Part shown: positions 32,511-44,393 of the stretch, in pieces
Position numbering within the stretch: the first letter of the stretch is position 1
How the letters are laid out: each line of letters starts with the position of its first letter
Assembly: GCA_958450365.1 (NCBI GenBank)
Contig: CAUEEP010000912.1
Location: 424,501 to 488,500 of the forward strand
DNA length: 64,000 bases
Direction of reading: 5' to 3'
From: Mesorhabditis belari
Taxonomy: Eukaryota > Nematoda > Chromadorea > Rhabditida > Rhabditidae
The notes under the pieces: generated by a model
Told to the model about the DNA's origin: nothing
Databases searched by the model: none
What the model saw: only the letters and a program-made list of their open reading frames with translations
Program-made: the position numbers and the translations under genes

Positions 32511-35222
32511 TTGCTCTACTATCGGCTCTCAATCAAATTGTAGCTACTGTTTTGGATCTGCTGACAAACACGCTTTTTGCAAGAAGTTTCACTGAAGACG
32601 ATATCGATGAGGTGTCTTTATGGTCTATGCAAATAACAAGCTTTTTTGATTTGGGTTAACCAGAGCCAACCTTTGTGAAGCAATTTTGAAAAGTTGTTGT
32701 GTTTAGTCGGAAATCATTTTATCAATCATCAATTTTTCTTCTGATTTCGTTTAATATTCATTCAAATAAATTTGACCATATACCATAACATATCAAATTT
32801 CTAGCGGCTCTCCTTTTGAAACCTGATCGAAACCGATGCATTTGCATTTTCGTCTTTCACTTTTCCTTGTCTGAAATGAAAATTGAGTTGATTGAATGTC
32901 TTTATTTAACGATTTCCCGAATTTAACTCAATTTCTTCATTCACACATTTCACGACAACATCATAGGGATGCTGATTGTGATTGCGATTGTGTACAAGAG
33001 CTTTCGCTTCAACACCAAATTTCCCGGGGGATAAATCACTTAGTGTTTTTAACTGAAATTTGGATTTCAAACGAGTAGAACCTCCTTTTTCGTATAGACA
33101 CTTTTGATTTCGAGAGAGAAATGGTGAATGAAATGGAGAACCGGTCGAGGGACCAAAACGAAAGGTTGATTGTTGCATTCTTAAAATCAAAATTTTCATT
33201 AAATTTATAATTTTAAGAAGATTTTAAGAAGACTACCCTTTTTGGTTTTGCTCTGCCCATTTTTCATCTTTGTTCTCACGATCTCGTTTCTTTTAGCTAT
33301 CTAACTCTTTGCTCGTCCCTTCTATACAAGCTTTTTTTAGAACGGTAGTTTGCAATGATGATAAACCCAGCCGAGATCATGGAAAGCCTTAGGAAGGAGC
33401 AACTGAATGTAAGCATTTAGCCTATAATTCGCTTTAAATATTGTAGTTTGTGATTGCTTCCCAATGTACGTTTTGTACCAGTTTTGTTTCAGCCGACCTC
33501 TTCTGTCAACTTCCTCGAAGCACTTCCCGATGTCCTTTTCTATGCGGTGATTGAGAAACTTCCTGCACGCGTCATCGAAAAGTTTCATGCCTGCGTTTTC
33601 TAATTCTAATCTTTGCTTTAGCACTGTTCGACTACTCTCAAGGGATTGCTATAGAAGGGTCGAGCTGCGCAGAGCAAGACTTCCTCGCGTTTGTTTCAAT
33701 TGGCTTGATGTTTATAGGAACGAGGTAAGGATTGTTGCGTTAGTTACAGAAACGTAGGTTGTAGTTTTCCTATCGCTTTGGAACAATCATCTCATATGAA
33801 GAAACAATCGATCCAACTAATTTGATGCACCATTTGGAGTATTTGGCAAAGCGTGTGACTTTCAAGAGACTCGTTTTGGTTAGTGTTCCCTGGTGTTTTC
33901 TAGTACTTAAAATGTGTCTTTAAGTGGGACGTCGATTGGGAAGTGTTTGCAAATTGCAAGGAATTATTCCGATGCGAGGAATTATATTGTGATATCGAAG
34001 AGACGACTCTTTCGCCGGAAAGATTCATGGATGTATTTTGCCGTACAAGGCCTACGCACCAGCTAACTATTTTTGTAAGTTTGTATTGAACAAATCAAAA
34101 TTAGCCTGATGAAGGTGAATGGAGACAAACAAAATGTTCCTGTTACGAGCGATTTTTTCACCAATAAGCATGCGGTTGGATTGCAAAATGTTTGCTTTCG
34201 TAATGGAAGAGGCAAGGCCATGGTTGATCCATTAAATGACACGGTTTGTTTTGATTTAACGGTCAAGGAATAATTTTTGCTACGACGCTTACTCCGCATA
34301 ATATTTATTGTTTAGATCTTGTCGAATTTTCGTCTTTTGAGTTTTAACGGTGTATTTCAAAGGCCTGGATGCACTCTTAATGGGGTTTTAAGGATGATGC
34401 AAAACTGGTACACTTCAGAGCGTCAAATTGATGAAATTAACCTTCGAGCAGTTGGTGGGAAAGCAGAACTCCAAAATGTGAGCTCTTTTAACGCTTTTAT
34501 TTTGCTGAAGATAATTTGGATGCATTTCTTAAAAGGACCGCAAGGTCGACTCAACTATTCTAGTCTAGATTGCCTAGATAGTCCTTCAAGCAATTCGAAC
34601 TTTTCCCGATAAAATGTTCAATTTTTAGTTCTTGCGCAACTTACTTGGATTGTCAGGTGTGAAACTGATTGCGAATGCTTACAACTATCATGAGATTCGT
34701 TTGAAAAGAGCAAATGGCGACGTCGTTCAGCTTGACGTTAATGCTAATGTAGACGATTATGCACCAGGCAGTATTGGGTATCTTTTAGCATGGATTTCTC
34801 TAATATATGGATTACGTTCGATGAAACTATTTATTACAAAATTGTTTTAGAATCTACATGGTTCGGCTAGTGCCCGGCCCGGAAGCTGGCTCATATTGGA
34901 GGTTTTTTTGGTGATGGCATATGATAGTGCACAAAATTTATTCCTGATTTTGAGTTGAAAGCTGTATTTTGTTCACTATGGATTTGTAATGTATTTTAAA
35001 GGTTAATTTTTCATGCTGTAAAATTTTTGTCCTTTGTGCTTGCAATTAGGATCAATAAACTATTTAGAATCAGGTTTTCCATTCCAAAGCCTTTACCCGA
35101 TTTCTTTGAATCAAAGACGACTCCTTCGCTATGCGTATCCTTTCATCATACACACATACACGTAGGGATACACGTAAGGAAGGAGTTATGTTTGATTCAG
35201 AAAAATCCGGCCTGAAAGGCCC
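32330..35222. repeat. Right arm of 11.8-kb inverted repeat
   Basis: Pairs with 23397-26424. It ends outside with CCGGCCTGAAAGGCC. No convincing target-site duplication was seen at the outer ends. Confidence 0.92.
33355..34850 (+). CDS. F-box-like protein gene, right-arm copy
   Basis: Readable exons: 33355-33408 (start), about 33493-33587 (F-box-like LPDVLFYAVIEKLPARVIEK), 33622-33724, 33765-33878 (LMHHLEYLAKRVTFKRLVL), 33925-34074 (WDVDWEVFANCKELFRCEEL), about 34105-34254, 34316-34477 and 34629-34850 (stop TAG). Later exons resemble the leucine- and aromatic-rich substrate-binding half of nematode F-box proteins, although I cannot name the associated domain. The junctions into 33622 and 34105 do not close in phase, and one intron would be only 27 nt. 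Either my boundaries are wrong or the gene is damaged. The left-arm copy has the same features, so any damage predates the duplication. Confidence 0.5.
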
Positions 35223-35223
35223 T

Positions 35224-35425
35224 GGAACACACTGCAATCGCGATCAAAGTGAAGTGTTTTTAATTCAAATTTTTTCAAAAGCTTGATAAAAGCTGAATCT
35301 ATCACTCTTAATTGGTGAATGACAAGCCAATTAAAGATATAAATGTAAGAATTTGAAATATTGACTTTAAAAAATGCTTGTTGTTGACACAATTCTTAGT
35401 TTTATCAAGAAGATTGTATTTCTCG
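35224..35425 (-). repeat. Repeat family C copy, inverted
   Basis: Reverse complement of 36873-37075 (CTTCTTGATAAAACTAAGAA to GATTGCAGTGTGTTCCAG). A further direct copy lies at 51757-51960. It abuts the right outer edge of the large inverted repeat. Confidence 0.8.
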
Positions 35426-35937
35426 AGAATGAATTGCTCATCTCGATCGAGAATTTCTCGAGATTATCTCGAGTTTCAGAGAACGAGAAAATTCATTTTC
35501 TGAAAAAACTTTCAATTACTCAAGTCTATTGTTAAATTTCGTACTAAATTTTTCTTACAATTTCTTACAAAGACAAGAATCCACTTTTAACACAAAAAAC
35601 AAAATTTTTCGATTCCAGTGTTTAGTGTAGGAGGAGATGTAGATCGGATTAGCGGAATAGATCATTTTTCTGTTCAGATTTTGATTGAAAAATAGAGAAA
35701 AATTCACAAGATTGGATTGGAATTGGAATATGTATGAAAAATTATAGAAAAAAAAACGTTTAATTAGTGGAAAATTTTGTGTAAACAAGATTAGGGGAGT
35801 TTAATGATATAAAATTGATCAATTTTTGATACTTTTTCATCTAATATCAACAAGAAGAAGACTAGAATTTTATAAAATTAAAACTGGAAAAGCAACTGAA
35901 GTTAAGTTTCAACTTTTTTACGATATTTTTATGTGCC

Positions 35938-36268
35938 GTATTCTCTCTAATAGTAGTGCACCCTGAGCGTACACATTTTATCTGAGTAATCTGACACATT
36001 TTCGGCTTCATATAAGGCGTAACCCTTATTATGGGCCATCTTATGATACCGTATTCTCTCTAATAGTAGTGCACCCTGAGCGTCGTCTAAATTCCTCGAA
36101 ATCTCGAGAACCGCTTGTCAGAACCTATCGATGTGGGGTCGGAAAATGTAGCTGACGACGAGATCTAGTGGAGGATTAGAGTGTTGAGCTTCTGGGAAAA
36201 ATTGGAAACCGGAAAATAGGCATCAACTCGGCTCGGTGCGGTGCACTGCTATTAGAGAAAATACGGTA
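35938..36268. mobile_element. 222-bp MITE (pogo-like ends), copy 1, plus partial end
   Basis: Full copy 36047-36268: ends TACCGTATTCTCTCTAATAG and the inverted CTATTAGAGAAAATACGGTA. A solo end (CCGTATTCTCTCTAATAGTA) lies at 35939. TACCGTA termini and the CTCTAATAGTA motif are shared with the pogo-type element at 18805-20148, so the MITE is probably a non-autonomous relative. Confidence 0.85.
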
Positions 36269-36872
36269 AACATTGTAGCAGACGGACAGACGGACACTGC
36301 TCTTTTATTTTGATTCAAAAACTAAAGAACTACGAATAAAGAAGTCATAAATCATCATAGCTTTTTTATACGAAAGCTCTTTGAGCCGCACACAAATCTT
36401 TTACGGCAAACTGCCAAAATCTTTTCAATTTTTTAGCCATCCTTGAAGTTTAGATTAATCTCAAACAAGAATTTAAAAACCTTTAATATTCTGATGAATA
36501 TTAACGTTAATGTGAATATTAACGTGCTAAAAATGTTAGAAAATAATTTTAAAAGTGTTTATGCTAACATTTATTTAAATAGAAACTCTCTCGTATCAAA
36601 GTCAACAGATTTTGGTGTTTTTATCGTAAAAGTTTCTCGAAAAAGCCCCAGAAAGAGTATCTAATATCAAATTTAGTTGATTTTAATTGAGAAAGAAGCT
36701 TAAAATTTTGTGTAAATTGTTTAATTTGATGCTAAGGATCTGTATAAACATTGGAAGTTGACTAATTTTGGTAGCGTGCCGTCGACCACTTGTGCGAGGC
36801 TTAAAGGACCAACATAAAGTTATGATATACCAACATAAAAAAAGTTATGATGAGCCATTAGCATTAGAAATA

Positions 36873-37110
36873 CAATCTTCTTGATAAAACTAAGAATTTT
36901 GTCAACAACAAGCATTTTTTAAAGTCAATATTTCAAATTCCTACATTTATATCTTTATTTGGCTTGTCATTCACTAATTAAGAGTGATAGATTCAGCTTT
37001 TATCAAGCTTTTGAAAAAGTTTGAATTAAAAACACTTCACTTTGATCGCGATTGCAGTGTGTTCCAGTTTCTAAAACATGTCAACTTTGGAAAGTTACCG
37101 TAATCTTGTC
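36873..37110 (+). repeat. Repeat family C copy, direct
   Basis: Matches 51757-51990 directly and 35224-35425 inverted. It ends with AAAACATGTCAACTTTGGAA before diverging. Confidence 0.8.
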
Positions 37111-37119
37111 TGTTGCTTT

Positions 37120-37560
37120 ATAAATTAAACGTTTACCAATTGATCTACGGTTTTGCGTCAAATAGAAGATATTTAATATACAATTTTCTATCTTTTTATC
37201 TTTTTACGCCAATCTGGGCTCGTTTCCAAGAAAATTCAAGCGCAAGAACTTGTTTTGCGTAAAATTCGATGAAAGGTGATATTAAATGAATTCGCTGAAC
37301 AGTTTATTCTGTAAAATTTGGCTATAAACCCAACTTTTTGTGTTCTATTTTTTATCTATTGACACAAAGGTCGGTTTCTTTGGACAAAAGCGTCTAAATT
37401 GCATCATCGAGGCCTTTTTGGCTGACCGAGTTCGCACCTCCGAACAAAAAAACCAAAAACAAAACATTTCTTAAGATTTGAACGAGCTTTTATAGAAAAA
37501 TATTCGGTTTTTTTCTAATGGAGCAAAGCGTAGGTCAATTGGTGATTTGGTTATCTCTGA
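37120..37560. mobile_element. Decayed mariner MITE relative
   Basis: Shares ordered blocks with 13459-13978 (ACCAATTGATCTACGG, the GACACAAAGGTCGGTTTCTT region, CGTAGGTCAATTGGTG) but the terminal TTAGG ends are lost. Confidence 0.5.
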
Positions 37561-37591
37561 ATAGCTTTTTAAATGAAGTGTCCAGCATAGC

Positions 37592-37861
37592 GGCCAATCT
37601 AATATTAGATTGAGTACTAATTCTTGATAACACTTTTTGTTTCTTGTTTCATCAAAGAGCAAGGCATAGCTGCTTATAAATAATCAGACACGTATGCCCT
37701 AAAAAAAGTTTCCTTGAAGCCCAGTCATTAGATCGGAATGAAACTTTGCTCAAAGTTAGGCAATGCGTGTCTGACTATTTATAAACAGCTATGCCTTGCT
37801 CTTTGATGAAACAAAAAACAAAACGTGTTATCACGAATTAGTACTCAATCTAATACTTTTG
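37592..37861. repeat. Hairpin repeat, arms about 105 bp
   Basis: 37592-37700 and 37760-37861 are reverse complements (AGATTGAGTACTAATTC, ATCAAAGAGCAAGGCATAGC). The right half continues into a unit repeated at 52018-52265. Confidence 0.8.
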
Positions 37862-38147
37862 ATAGCTTCGGTATTCCCCCTGACAGACTAGACCAAAAGT
37901 TAGATTAGAGCAGTTAAACTAAAGGCAAGCTGTACTTTTGTACTTTTAATGGCAAGCCATACTTTGGGCACCCTGCATCTCTGATATCTCTGCAAAATCT
38001 GCGTTTGGAGTATGCTCGTGAGAACTTTTACAATCATAAGCTCCTCAAATGATCAAAGTTCGCTCAGAATAGCAAAATGCTAGAGCAGCACTTTTGCTTA
38101 TAATATCTGAAATTTTGGAACGTGGCTAACTTTTTAGTTGATTGGAT

Positions 38148-38815
38148 TTCGAGATAAGCCGACGCAAAGAGGACTTCACTTTCACTGATCGCTATTTTAG
38201 CAAAATCTTTGATTGTTTTAGTTGAAAAATCTTTGACATGACCTTTTTGAAATTTCAATAAATAATTTTGCATTAAAAGTATCAAACTCCTGATCTTTGA
38301 TTAAGTGTATAACAATTTCTTTTGTAAATTAATGCTATTCCTAGCTCAAGTTTAGTGATTAGTTAAAGCAAGATGCCAAAGAGCTTTCAAAAACTTTTAA
38401 AATCAACTTTTAATTTAATCAAATGTTAAATCAATCTTTATTGGTGCTAAACTTCAAGAGTTACACTTCAAGAACAGTTTGAATTGATAGTTTTTCTTTC
38501 AGTTTTGATAGATTCAAAAGTTGAGTTCAAACCGATGCGTCAAGTACTATTTGAGTGCAACTCGAGAACAAAATTCGATAACCACTTCATTTCTAAACTT
38601 TTGATTTTCAGCTTTTTAATCGAATCTCGCAGTAATCAGCTGTGTTTTTTGGTTTGATGACGCTTCAAATAAAGCTTACAATCGTTTTCGTAAAGTTTTA
38701 TTTCATCAGAACAAAATCTTTTTAAAGAAACAGTCCAAGAAAATGATAAGCTCGAATGGTTATTCATAAAAAAAGGCCAAAAAGGAGGAGCGATTTGTTT
38801 TTTTGGCGATAGTAA
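38148..38815. repeat. Repeat family B, copy 2
   Basis: Near-identical to 20997-21670, same orientation, including the TTTTTGGTTTGATGACGCTT block and the final AAAGGCCAAAAAGGAGGAGC. Confidence 0.85.
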
Positions 38816-39230
38816 ACTCCATGTACTACTAATTCTTTTTGAAATGTCAAGGTCGTTTTGGGTTTTCGAATTGGTAAATGAGCAAGAGTTGTTTTCCTGA
38901 CCATTTTCAATCTCAGCTTTAGCTCGATCAGCTCAGATTTCGTTTGTAGACTTTATAGACTCGAATAAATGGTTTCTAAAACATGAAAGCTTTCGATAAA
39001 TACCCTACGCTTGTCTATTTAGTGTTATTCAATCTATCTGCCATCTTTATCTCCATCGATACTCTTTGTAAACTTGAGGTAAAGCCGGAAAATAGAGTAT
39101 AGAACAAACCTACAGGTAAGATTACGGTAAGATTAGCTTCTAAAAGTTGATATCTTTTAGAAAACGCGCTCATTTTATATCCTCTATCTACCTCAATTTT
39201 TCAAAGATTGTGGGACATTTAATACGCGCC
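38816..39230. other. Intergenic, no gene seen
   Basis: AT-rich, without repeats or coding frames that I can support. Confidence 0.35.
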
Positions 39231-39231
39231 C

Positions 39232-39640
39232 GGTCCCTTTTTCCATTGGCAATCCAACTTTGAACTCAAATATCTTGGTGTTGGGCGATTCAATTTAAAT
39301 ATTCTTGGTATCATTGGATGCGCCGAGTCTTTCTCTGTTGATTGGTAGAAAAACTATTTTAATTGGACGGCCCAACACCAAGATATTTGAGCTCAAAGTT
39401 GGATTGCCAATGGCAAAAAATATAAGCCCCTAAACTCCGCCCCTTTGCCATTGGCAATCCAACTTTTAGCTCCAATATCTTGCTTTTGGACAGTCCAATT
39501 TAAATACCTTTTGTACCAATCGACAGAGAAAAACTCGGCGCATCCAATGATACCAAGACCATTTCAATTGGACAGTCCAACACCAAGATATTTGAGTTCA
39601 AAGTTAGATTGCCAATGGCAAAACGGGTGGAGCGCATATC
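39232..39640. mobile_element. Two adjacent MITEs with CCATTGGCAATCCAACTTTG ends
   Basis: Each unit (about 39240-39420 and 39447-39622) begins CCATTGGCAATCCAACTTT and ends with its inverse AAAGTTGGATTGCCAATGG. The interior has TCTTGGTATCATTGGATGCG once per unit, in opposite directions in the two copies. Related copies lie at 56275-56640. Confidence 0.8.
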
Positions 39641-40577
39641 AAGTGTCCAATAACCAACTTTAAATGCGTTTTTCTTGAATTTTTATAGGCATGGAGTAGA
39701 ATTGAAAAAGGTGTTTCTTAAAATTTAAATTTAAAAACTTTAGCCTTGGCTTGACTTAGAAAATCGGAATAGCCGAGCTTTTAGCTCCAGGTTTACGGTC
39801 ATCAAAACTTGACGTACCTACAAAAATGACACTTCAAAGCCAATTCATTGAAATGATTTACCCTTAAAAAGCCCACCCAAATTCCTCATTTCCAGACCGA
39901 TTAATAAGACAAAGTCCTATCGAAATTTGTGCACAAAATGAACCCAACTTTGACGTTTTTCTTTTCGACAAAATCCATTTCCCGTAAACGTAACGGCTTT
40001 GAGGTCAAATAATCCCAGAAAAACGGGGGATTCTCTCAACAAAGGAGGCTTTTTTGAGTTTTTTGCCTTTGAAACCCCGGGAAGACCATTGAGCAAAACT
40101 GAAAAAGTGAAAATCACCGTTTCAATGATAAAAACAATTTGTGATAAAGGGAAACGGTTATTCTTTGGAAAATTTGATGAAAGATTTATTAGAGAGTTTT
40201 ACCAACAAGTAACATTATTCTATTTTTTTCAATTTACTGGCCTATGATGATTTGGGTACTTCAGTGTCTCTATATTACTAAAGATATCGTAGTTTGTCTT
40301 CTTTAGTTTTCTTTAGACAAGTTTCTGACATTCGAGAATTGTTTGGGGATTAGGGTAACAGTTAATCAAAGGCACAATCACTTTAAGAATCAAGTAAGAA
40401 TTAAGTAAGGATTAAGTTCTCTTCGTTTTCATGTTGATATGTTATATCCGATTTAGATTCTGAGTCCAAATCGGGTATTCGATTCGGCACAACAATAGTT
40501 TTAACAATTGCTGCGTTGGTAAATCACGTTTTGTCATGTTTTTGACAGCTTTTGAAGCGTGCTTGCACTAAATCATT
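39641..40577. other. Intergenic, AT-rich
   Basis: Contains overlapping frames on both strands near 39917-40247 (for example FEFFAFETPGRPLSKTEKVK). They lack family motifs and are probably not genes. Confidence 0.35.
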
Positions 40578-41150
40578 TGTGGCGAATTGCCACTGCTCTG
40601 CAGTTAGTCAAAATTCAATACACAAGTTAAAATTCAAAGTTGATGGATAAACTGCCGTAATCAGCCACTAGACGATATTCAGTTGTCCGTTTTTGATAGC
40701 GTGTGTACTTAGAAACCCATTATTTAAGCTTTGTTTTGAGTCAGTTGTGGGCTCCCTTTCCAATTTATCCCTTTTTTCTCACGCAAGTGTTGAAGTAACT
40801 GTGATAGTGCCAGATTGCTCCAGTTTGAGCGAAGTTTGCCCTTATTTGGAACCATATTGGAACCATATTGGAAGGAACCTTATTCGAACCATATCGGAAC
40901 CATATTGGAACCACATTGGAACCATATTGGAAGGAACCTTATTCGAACCATATCGGAACCATATTGGAACCACATTGGAACCATATTGGAAGGAACCTTA
41001 TTCGAACCACATTGGAACCATATTGGAACCATTACTATTTAATAAGGGAAAGTTTCGATAAATTGTGCGTTTTCAAGACATCTACCATTGAACCACACTG
41101 AGACACGGTCTCACGAGAAATTACAAAGATTAAAATATAAATATATTTCT
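40578..41150 (+). mobile_element. Dispersed repeat with GGAACCATATT minisatellite (copy 2)
   Basis: Same flanks and order as the copy inside the kinase intron, same orientation. Here the array (40845-41035) is a higher-order repeat: blocks of about 66 bp containing GGAAGGAACCTTATTCGAAC are reiterated three times. Confidence 0.85.
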
Positions 41151-42530
41151 TACATCGTTATCAAAAACAAGGTCAGAAGCAAAACCCCATAGCTTTTGCC
41201 GAATTTGTCCATTTTTTAAGTAAAAGTATACTAATTTTTATCATTGATGTCTTCAAATTGTATCAAAAACTATCAAAAACATGATATATCAAAGCAGCAA
41301 TCATTAGAACTATTGTTGAGTCTAAATCGGATAAAAATCTAAATCGGATTTGGCAGATACCTAATCTGAATAAGACACGATACTGTTAGACTTGTTTTAC
41401 TATGCTTATCCTCTACAGTTTTATTTAAAAGCCAATTCCTGGTCGCAAGCCAATTCACGAGCCAGTTACGAGTAAAATGTTCTCATTATTAGATTTCAAA
41501 ACTGTTTACCAGTCAGAAAGTTTGACTCTAGAAGCAATTTTGGTGGAAGAAAAAACCTCGATGAGTAATGATTACCAATCTGGAGTAATGATGAGTAATG
41601 GGTAATGATTATCAATCTAGAGTAATGATGGGTAATGGGTAATGCTTACCAATCTGGAGCATTGATAAGTAATGGGTAATGATTATCAATCTGGAAGCAT
41701 CGGTCCCTAGCAATTTTCAAAAATATTGCTTTCACAAAGTCGTTTATCCGGTAGAAAAGCAGAAAAGCAAAGAAAAAACGATTTTTATCACACAAGTTTT
41801 CCCTTGTTTCCACTATAAAACTCGTGTTTTTTGTGTTTTCGATTTTTCCACCTTTTCCCTTTAATCATTTTTATCTTTTATTCTTTCACAACCAGAAAAA
41901 GGAACACTTCTTTCTTGCAATTTCTTTTTTAGAAAAAAAAGCGATCATGAAATCTGTTTGTTTGAATATTTTGCAAAAAGAACACTTCTTTCCTGCAATT
42001 TTAGGCAATTTTCTCTTTCGTTTTTCCCTAGAAAATGTTTTTCCCTATGATGTGATCTTTTTTTGAATCAATGATCAGACTTTGAAGATGAATCTTTTGA
42101 TTTTGAAAGAAAAGATGAATCTTTTCATGAAAAGATTCAGATTATGAAAGATTTCACATGTTTACATGATTTTACATGATTTTACATTAATTTCTACATG
42201 TTCTTTTACGAAATTTCAAATGTTAACTTTCAATTATATTTGCTTTTGCCAAAACGATTTAAAAGATTGCCAAAAGTCAAAGCTAAACTTCTTTCTAACT
42301 CTTAAAACTCACTCTTAAACTTATGTTTTAAAGTTTTTGCTTTAACTAACTTAAGTTTTAGTTTTTGCTTTAACCATTTGATCTTAAATCTCTTAGACAC
42401 CGCCGCTTGGTCACGGATTTAAAAGAATGTTTCAAAATTGTAAACGGCAGGCAACCTATTCCACTTTTTCGAGATTTCTTCAAAGTTAATCCCAGGGTTA
42501 GCTCAAGGAGAGGTTTGTTGTCACCTTCCG
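41151..42530. other. Intergenic, AT-rich
   Basis: Apart from the small tandem repeat and short TTTACATGATT runs near 42150-42190, nothing recognisable. Confidence 0.35.
41540..41700. repeat. Imperfect tandem repeat, about 40-bp unit
   Basis: GAGTAATGATGAGTAATGGG and variants with TTACCAATCTGG are repeated four times. Confidence 0.75.
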
Positions 42531-42660
42531 CCCACGTCTTGAAGTCTTGAATCATAGGCTGAAGTCCTGAAGCATAGGCTGAAGTCTTGAAGCATAGGCT
42601 GAAGTCTTGAAGCATAGGCTGAAGTCTTGAAGCATAGGCTGAAGTCTTGAAGCAAAAATT
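42531..42660. repeat. 20-bp minisatellite
   Basis: Six copies of GAAGTCTTGAAGCATAGGCT with little variation. The array generates an ASRLQPMLQDF-type frame on the minus strand that should not be read as a gene. Confidence 0.9.
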
Positions 42661-43920
42661 CCTCCGCCGCTTACGGAGGAATTTTTGAAATTTGACTTTT
42701 ACACTTGTTAACATATGAATATTATTATAAAAATTTTGTTATCTTTAAGTGTCTTGTGTTTTGATTAGTCTGATTGACTGATTTATCTGAGCCCATAATT
42801 ATGACGTTCCCTATACTTTAAACTTGGCTTACGGTTATAAATGAAAAGGAGTATTTCGTGTTTTTGCAAACAATGAATCTCGGGGTTGTGATGAGTCCAG
42901 TCTTTTTAGTCGAGTTCATTGTATATTTCACTCCAGATAGATCTATAAAGCTTATCATTTGTAAATCAACTGAACAAACCTTGTTCTTTCGTTCTAGAAA
43001 TTCCAGTCACCTCCAATAAGTTTGTGTTTAACCCTTTTCCAATAAGAACTGCCAGAATTTAGAATCGACTTCCCAGAGTTTTGAGAGGGTTCAATAGTCT
43101 CGAAACCTTTAAATTATCTGTAGATGATCTTGATCTCTAGCTCTAGCTCTAGTGGATTCTTGACGTTATCTGTGCTACCCATATATTATATACATTATAT
43201 CGTGTTGCTTTTCATCGGCCCTTTTCATTTTGGATGTGTATGAATTCATGTGTATTAATCCTAAATCTTGCACACTTTATTTCATGCCCTGAATAAAGTA
43301 TCTATTTAACCAACTTTAAAACTTTAAAGTTCTAGCTTTTTCTTGCTTGAATTTTTCTTTTTGCTTTTTCTAAGCTCAGTTCTTTGAATCATTTTTCAAA
43401 CAAATTTTCTTAAATTTGCTAGAGAATGAAAAAAATGCGTCAAAAAGCTATTGAGCTCTTTATTAATAACTCTGGCAAATCAATAACTAATAAATATCGT
43501 TTATTAGTTATCAATTTGCCTACTAGATCTTTGAAAAGCTTTGGCAAAATCTTTTAAAAAAATCTTTGACACAAACTTTTGCTTTTTGCTTTTTCAGTTT
43601 AGCAAATTTCGTGCTCATTGCTTATCGCTGGAAAACAAGAGGCTGGCTGTCTTTTGGGGGGAATTTTCTAGAAAACACCACGTGGTGCACGCGAGAAATT
43701 TCTGCTCTTTTCACGCAAAAATTGTGAGTGCAGATCGTTCATTTTTTGATCACTTTTTGCATTTGAAATTTTTGGAATTGGAATTTTGAAATTTTTTGGC
43801 TAAATAAGTTTTTTTATGAAATGGATCTCTTTATAATGTAGACCGGGGTTACCGGTGATTGATTTTGCACACACATAATCACAATTTACACATGAAGATC
43901 TAGGGAGTATTCTATCGTTT
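42661..43920. other. Intergenic, no gene seen
   Basis: Includes CTCTAGTGGATTCTTGACGT at 43148-43167, which recurs at 50400. Otherwise unique AT-rich DNA. Confidence 0.35.
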
Positions 43921-44122
43921 GTAGGAGAGGAGAGGATGTAGGAGAGGATGTAGGAGAGGATGTAGGAGTGGATGTAGGAGAGGATGTAGGAGAGGATGTA
44001 GGAGAGGATGTAGAAGAGGATGAGGGGAGGATGTAGGAGAGGATGTAGGAGAGGATGTAGGAGAGGATGTAGAAGAGGATGAGGAGAGGATGTAGAAGAG
44101 GATGAGGAGAGGATGTAGGACG
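43921..44122. repeat. 12-bp minisatellite (GTAGGAGAGGAT)n
   Basis: About sixteen copies with variants (GTAGAAGAGGAT, GAGGGGAGGAT). Strongly purine-rich on the + strand. It ends 15 bp before the body of the 5S-like element. Confidence 0.92.
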
Positions 44123-44254
44123 AGAAGCTTTACATGAGCTTGCGCCTTAGACAAGTCTACCCATTTGGATCCCTGGTTATCCCAATCCGGAGGGGAAGGG
44201 GCCTAGGGGAACCGGTCTTGGGAACCAGTTCACCATATAAGTGCGGTTACCTAC

Positions 44255-44393
44255 AGCACTCGGTTCAGGGAATATATCCCTGACTCATCTGCTGGATTCG
44301 AATCAAAGACTAACCGAGCCCAACGTTACTTAACTTGGCTCTGCAACAGATCTCTGCCCGGATACCACGTTTCAAAGTGACGAGGCCGTAGTC
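44255..44393 (-). ncRNA. 5S rRNA-like sequence (pseudogene or 5S-derived SINE)
   Basis: Read on the minus strand it starts GACTACGGCC (compare GTCTACGGCC of animal 5S), continues through AGCCAAGTTAAGTAACGTTG and GGTTAGT, and ends GTGCTGTAGG, all in the order of a 5S rRNA gene. It is about 20-25 nt longer than the usual 120 nt, with extra bases in the middle and before the 3' end. The internal-promoter-like region is present but altered. More likely a 5S-derived retroposon head than a working rRNA gene; further sequence on its 3' side (44160-44254) may be the SINE body. Confidence 0.65.

Noticed and set aside
42531..42660. Regular direct repeats considered as a CRISPR array
   Set aside because: Units are contiguous without spacers and the genome is eukaryotic, so this is a plain minisatellite. 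The same applies to the arrays at 5001 and 43921.
43912..44154. Minus-strand HPLLHPLL / SSPTSSPT repeat protein
   Set aside because: A translation of the 12-bp minisatellite. It has no start context and runs straight into the 5S-like element.
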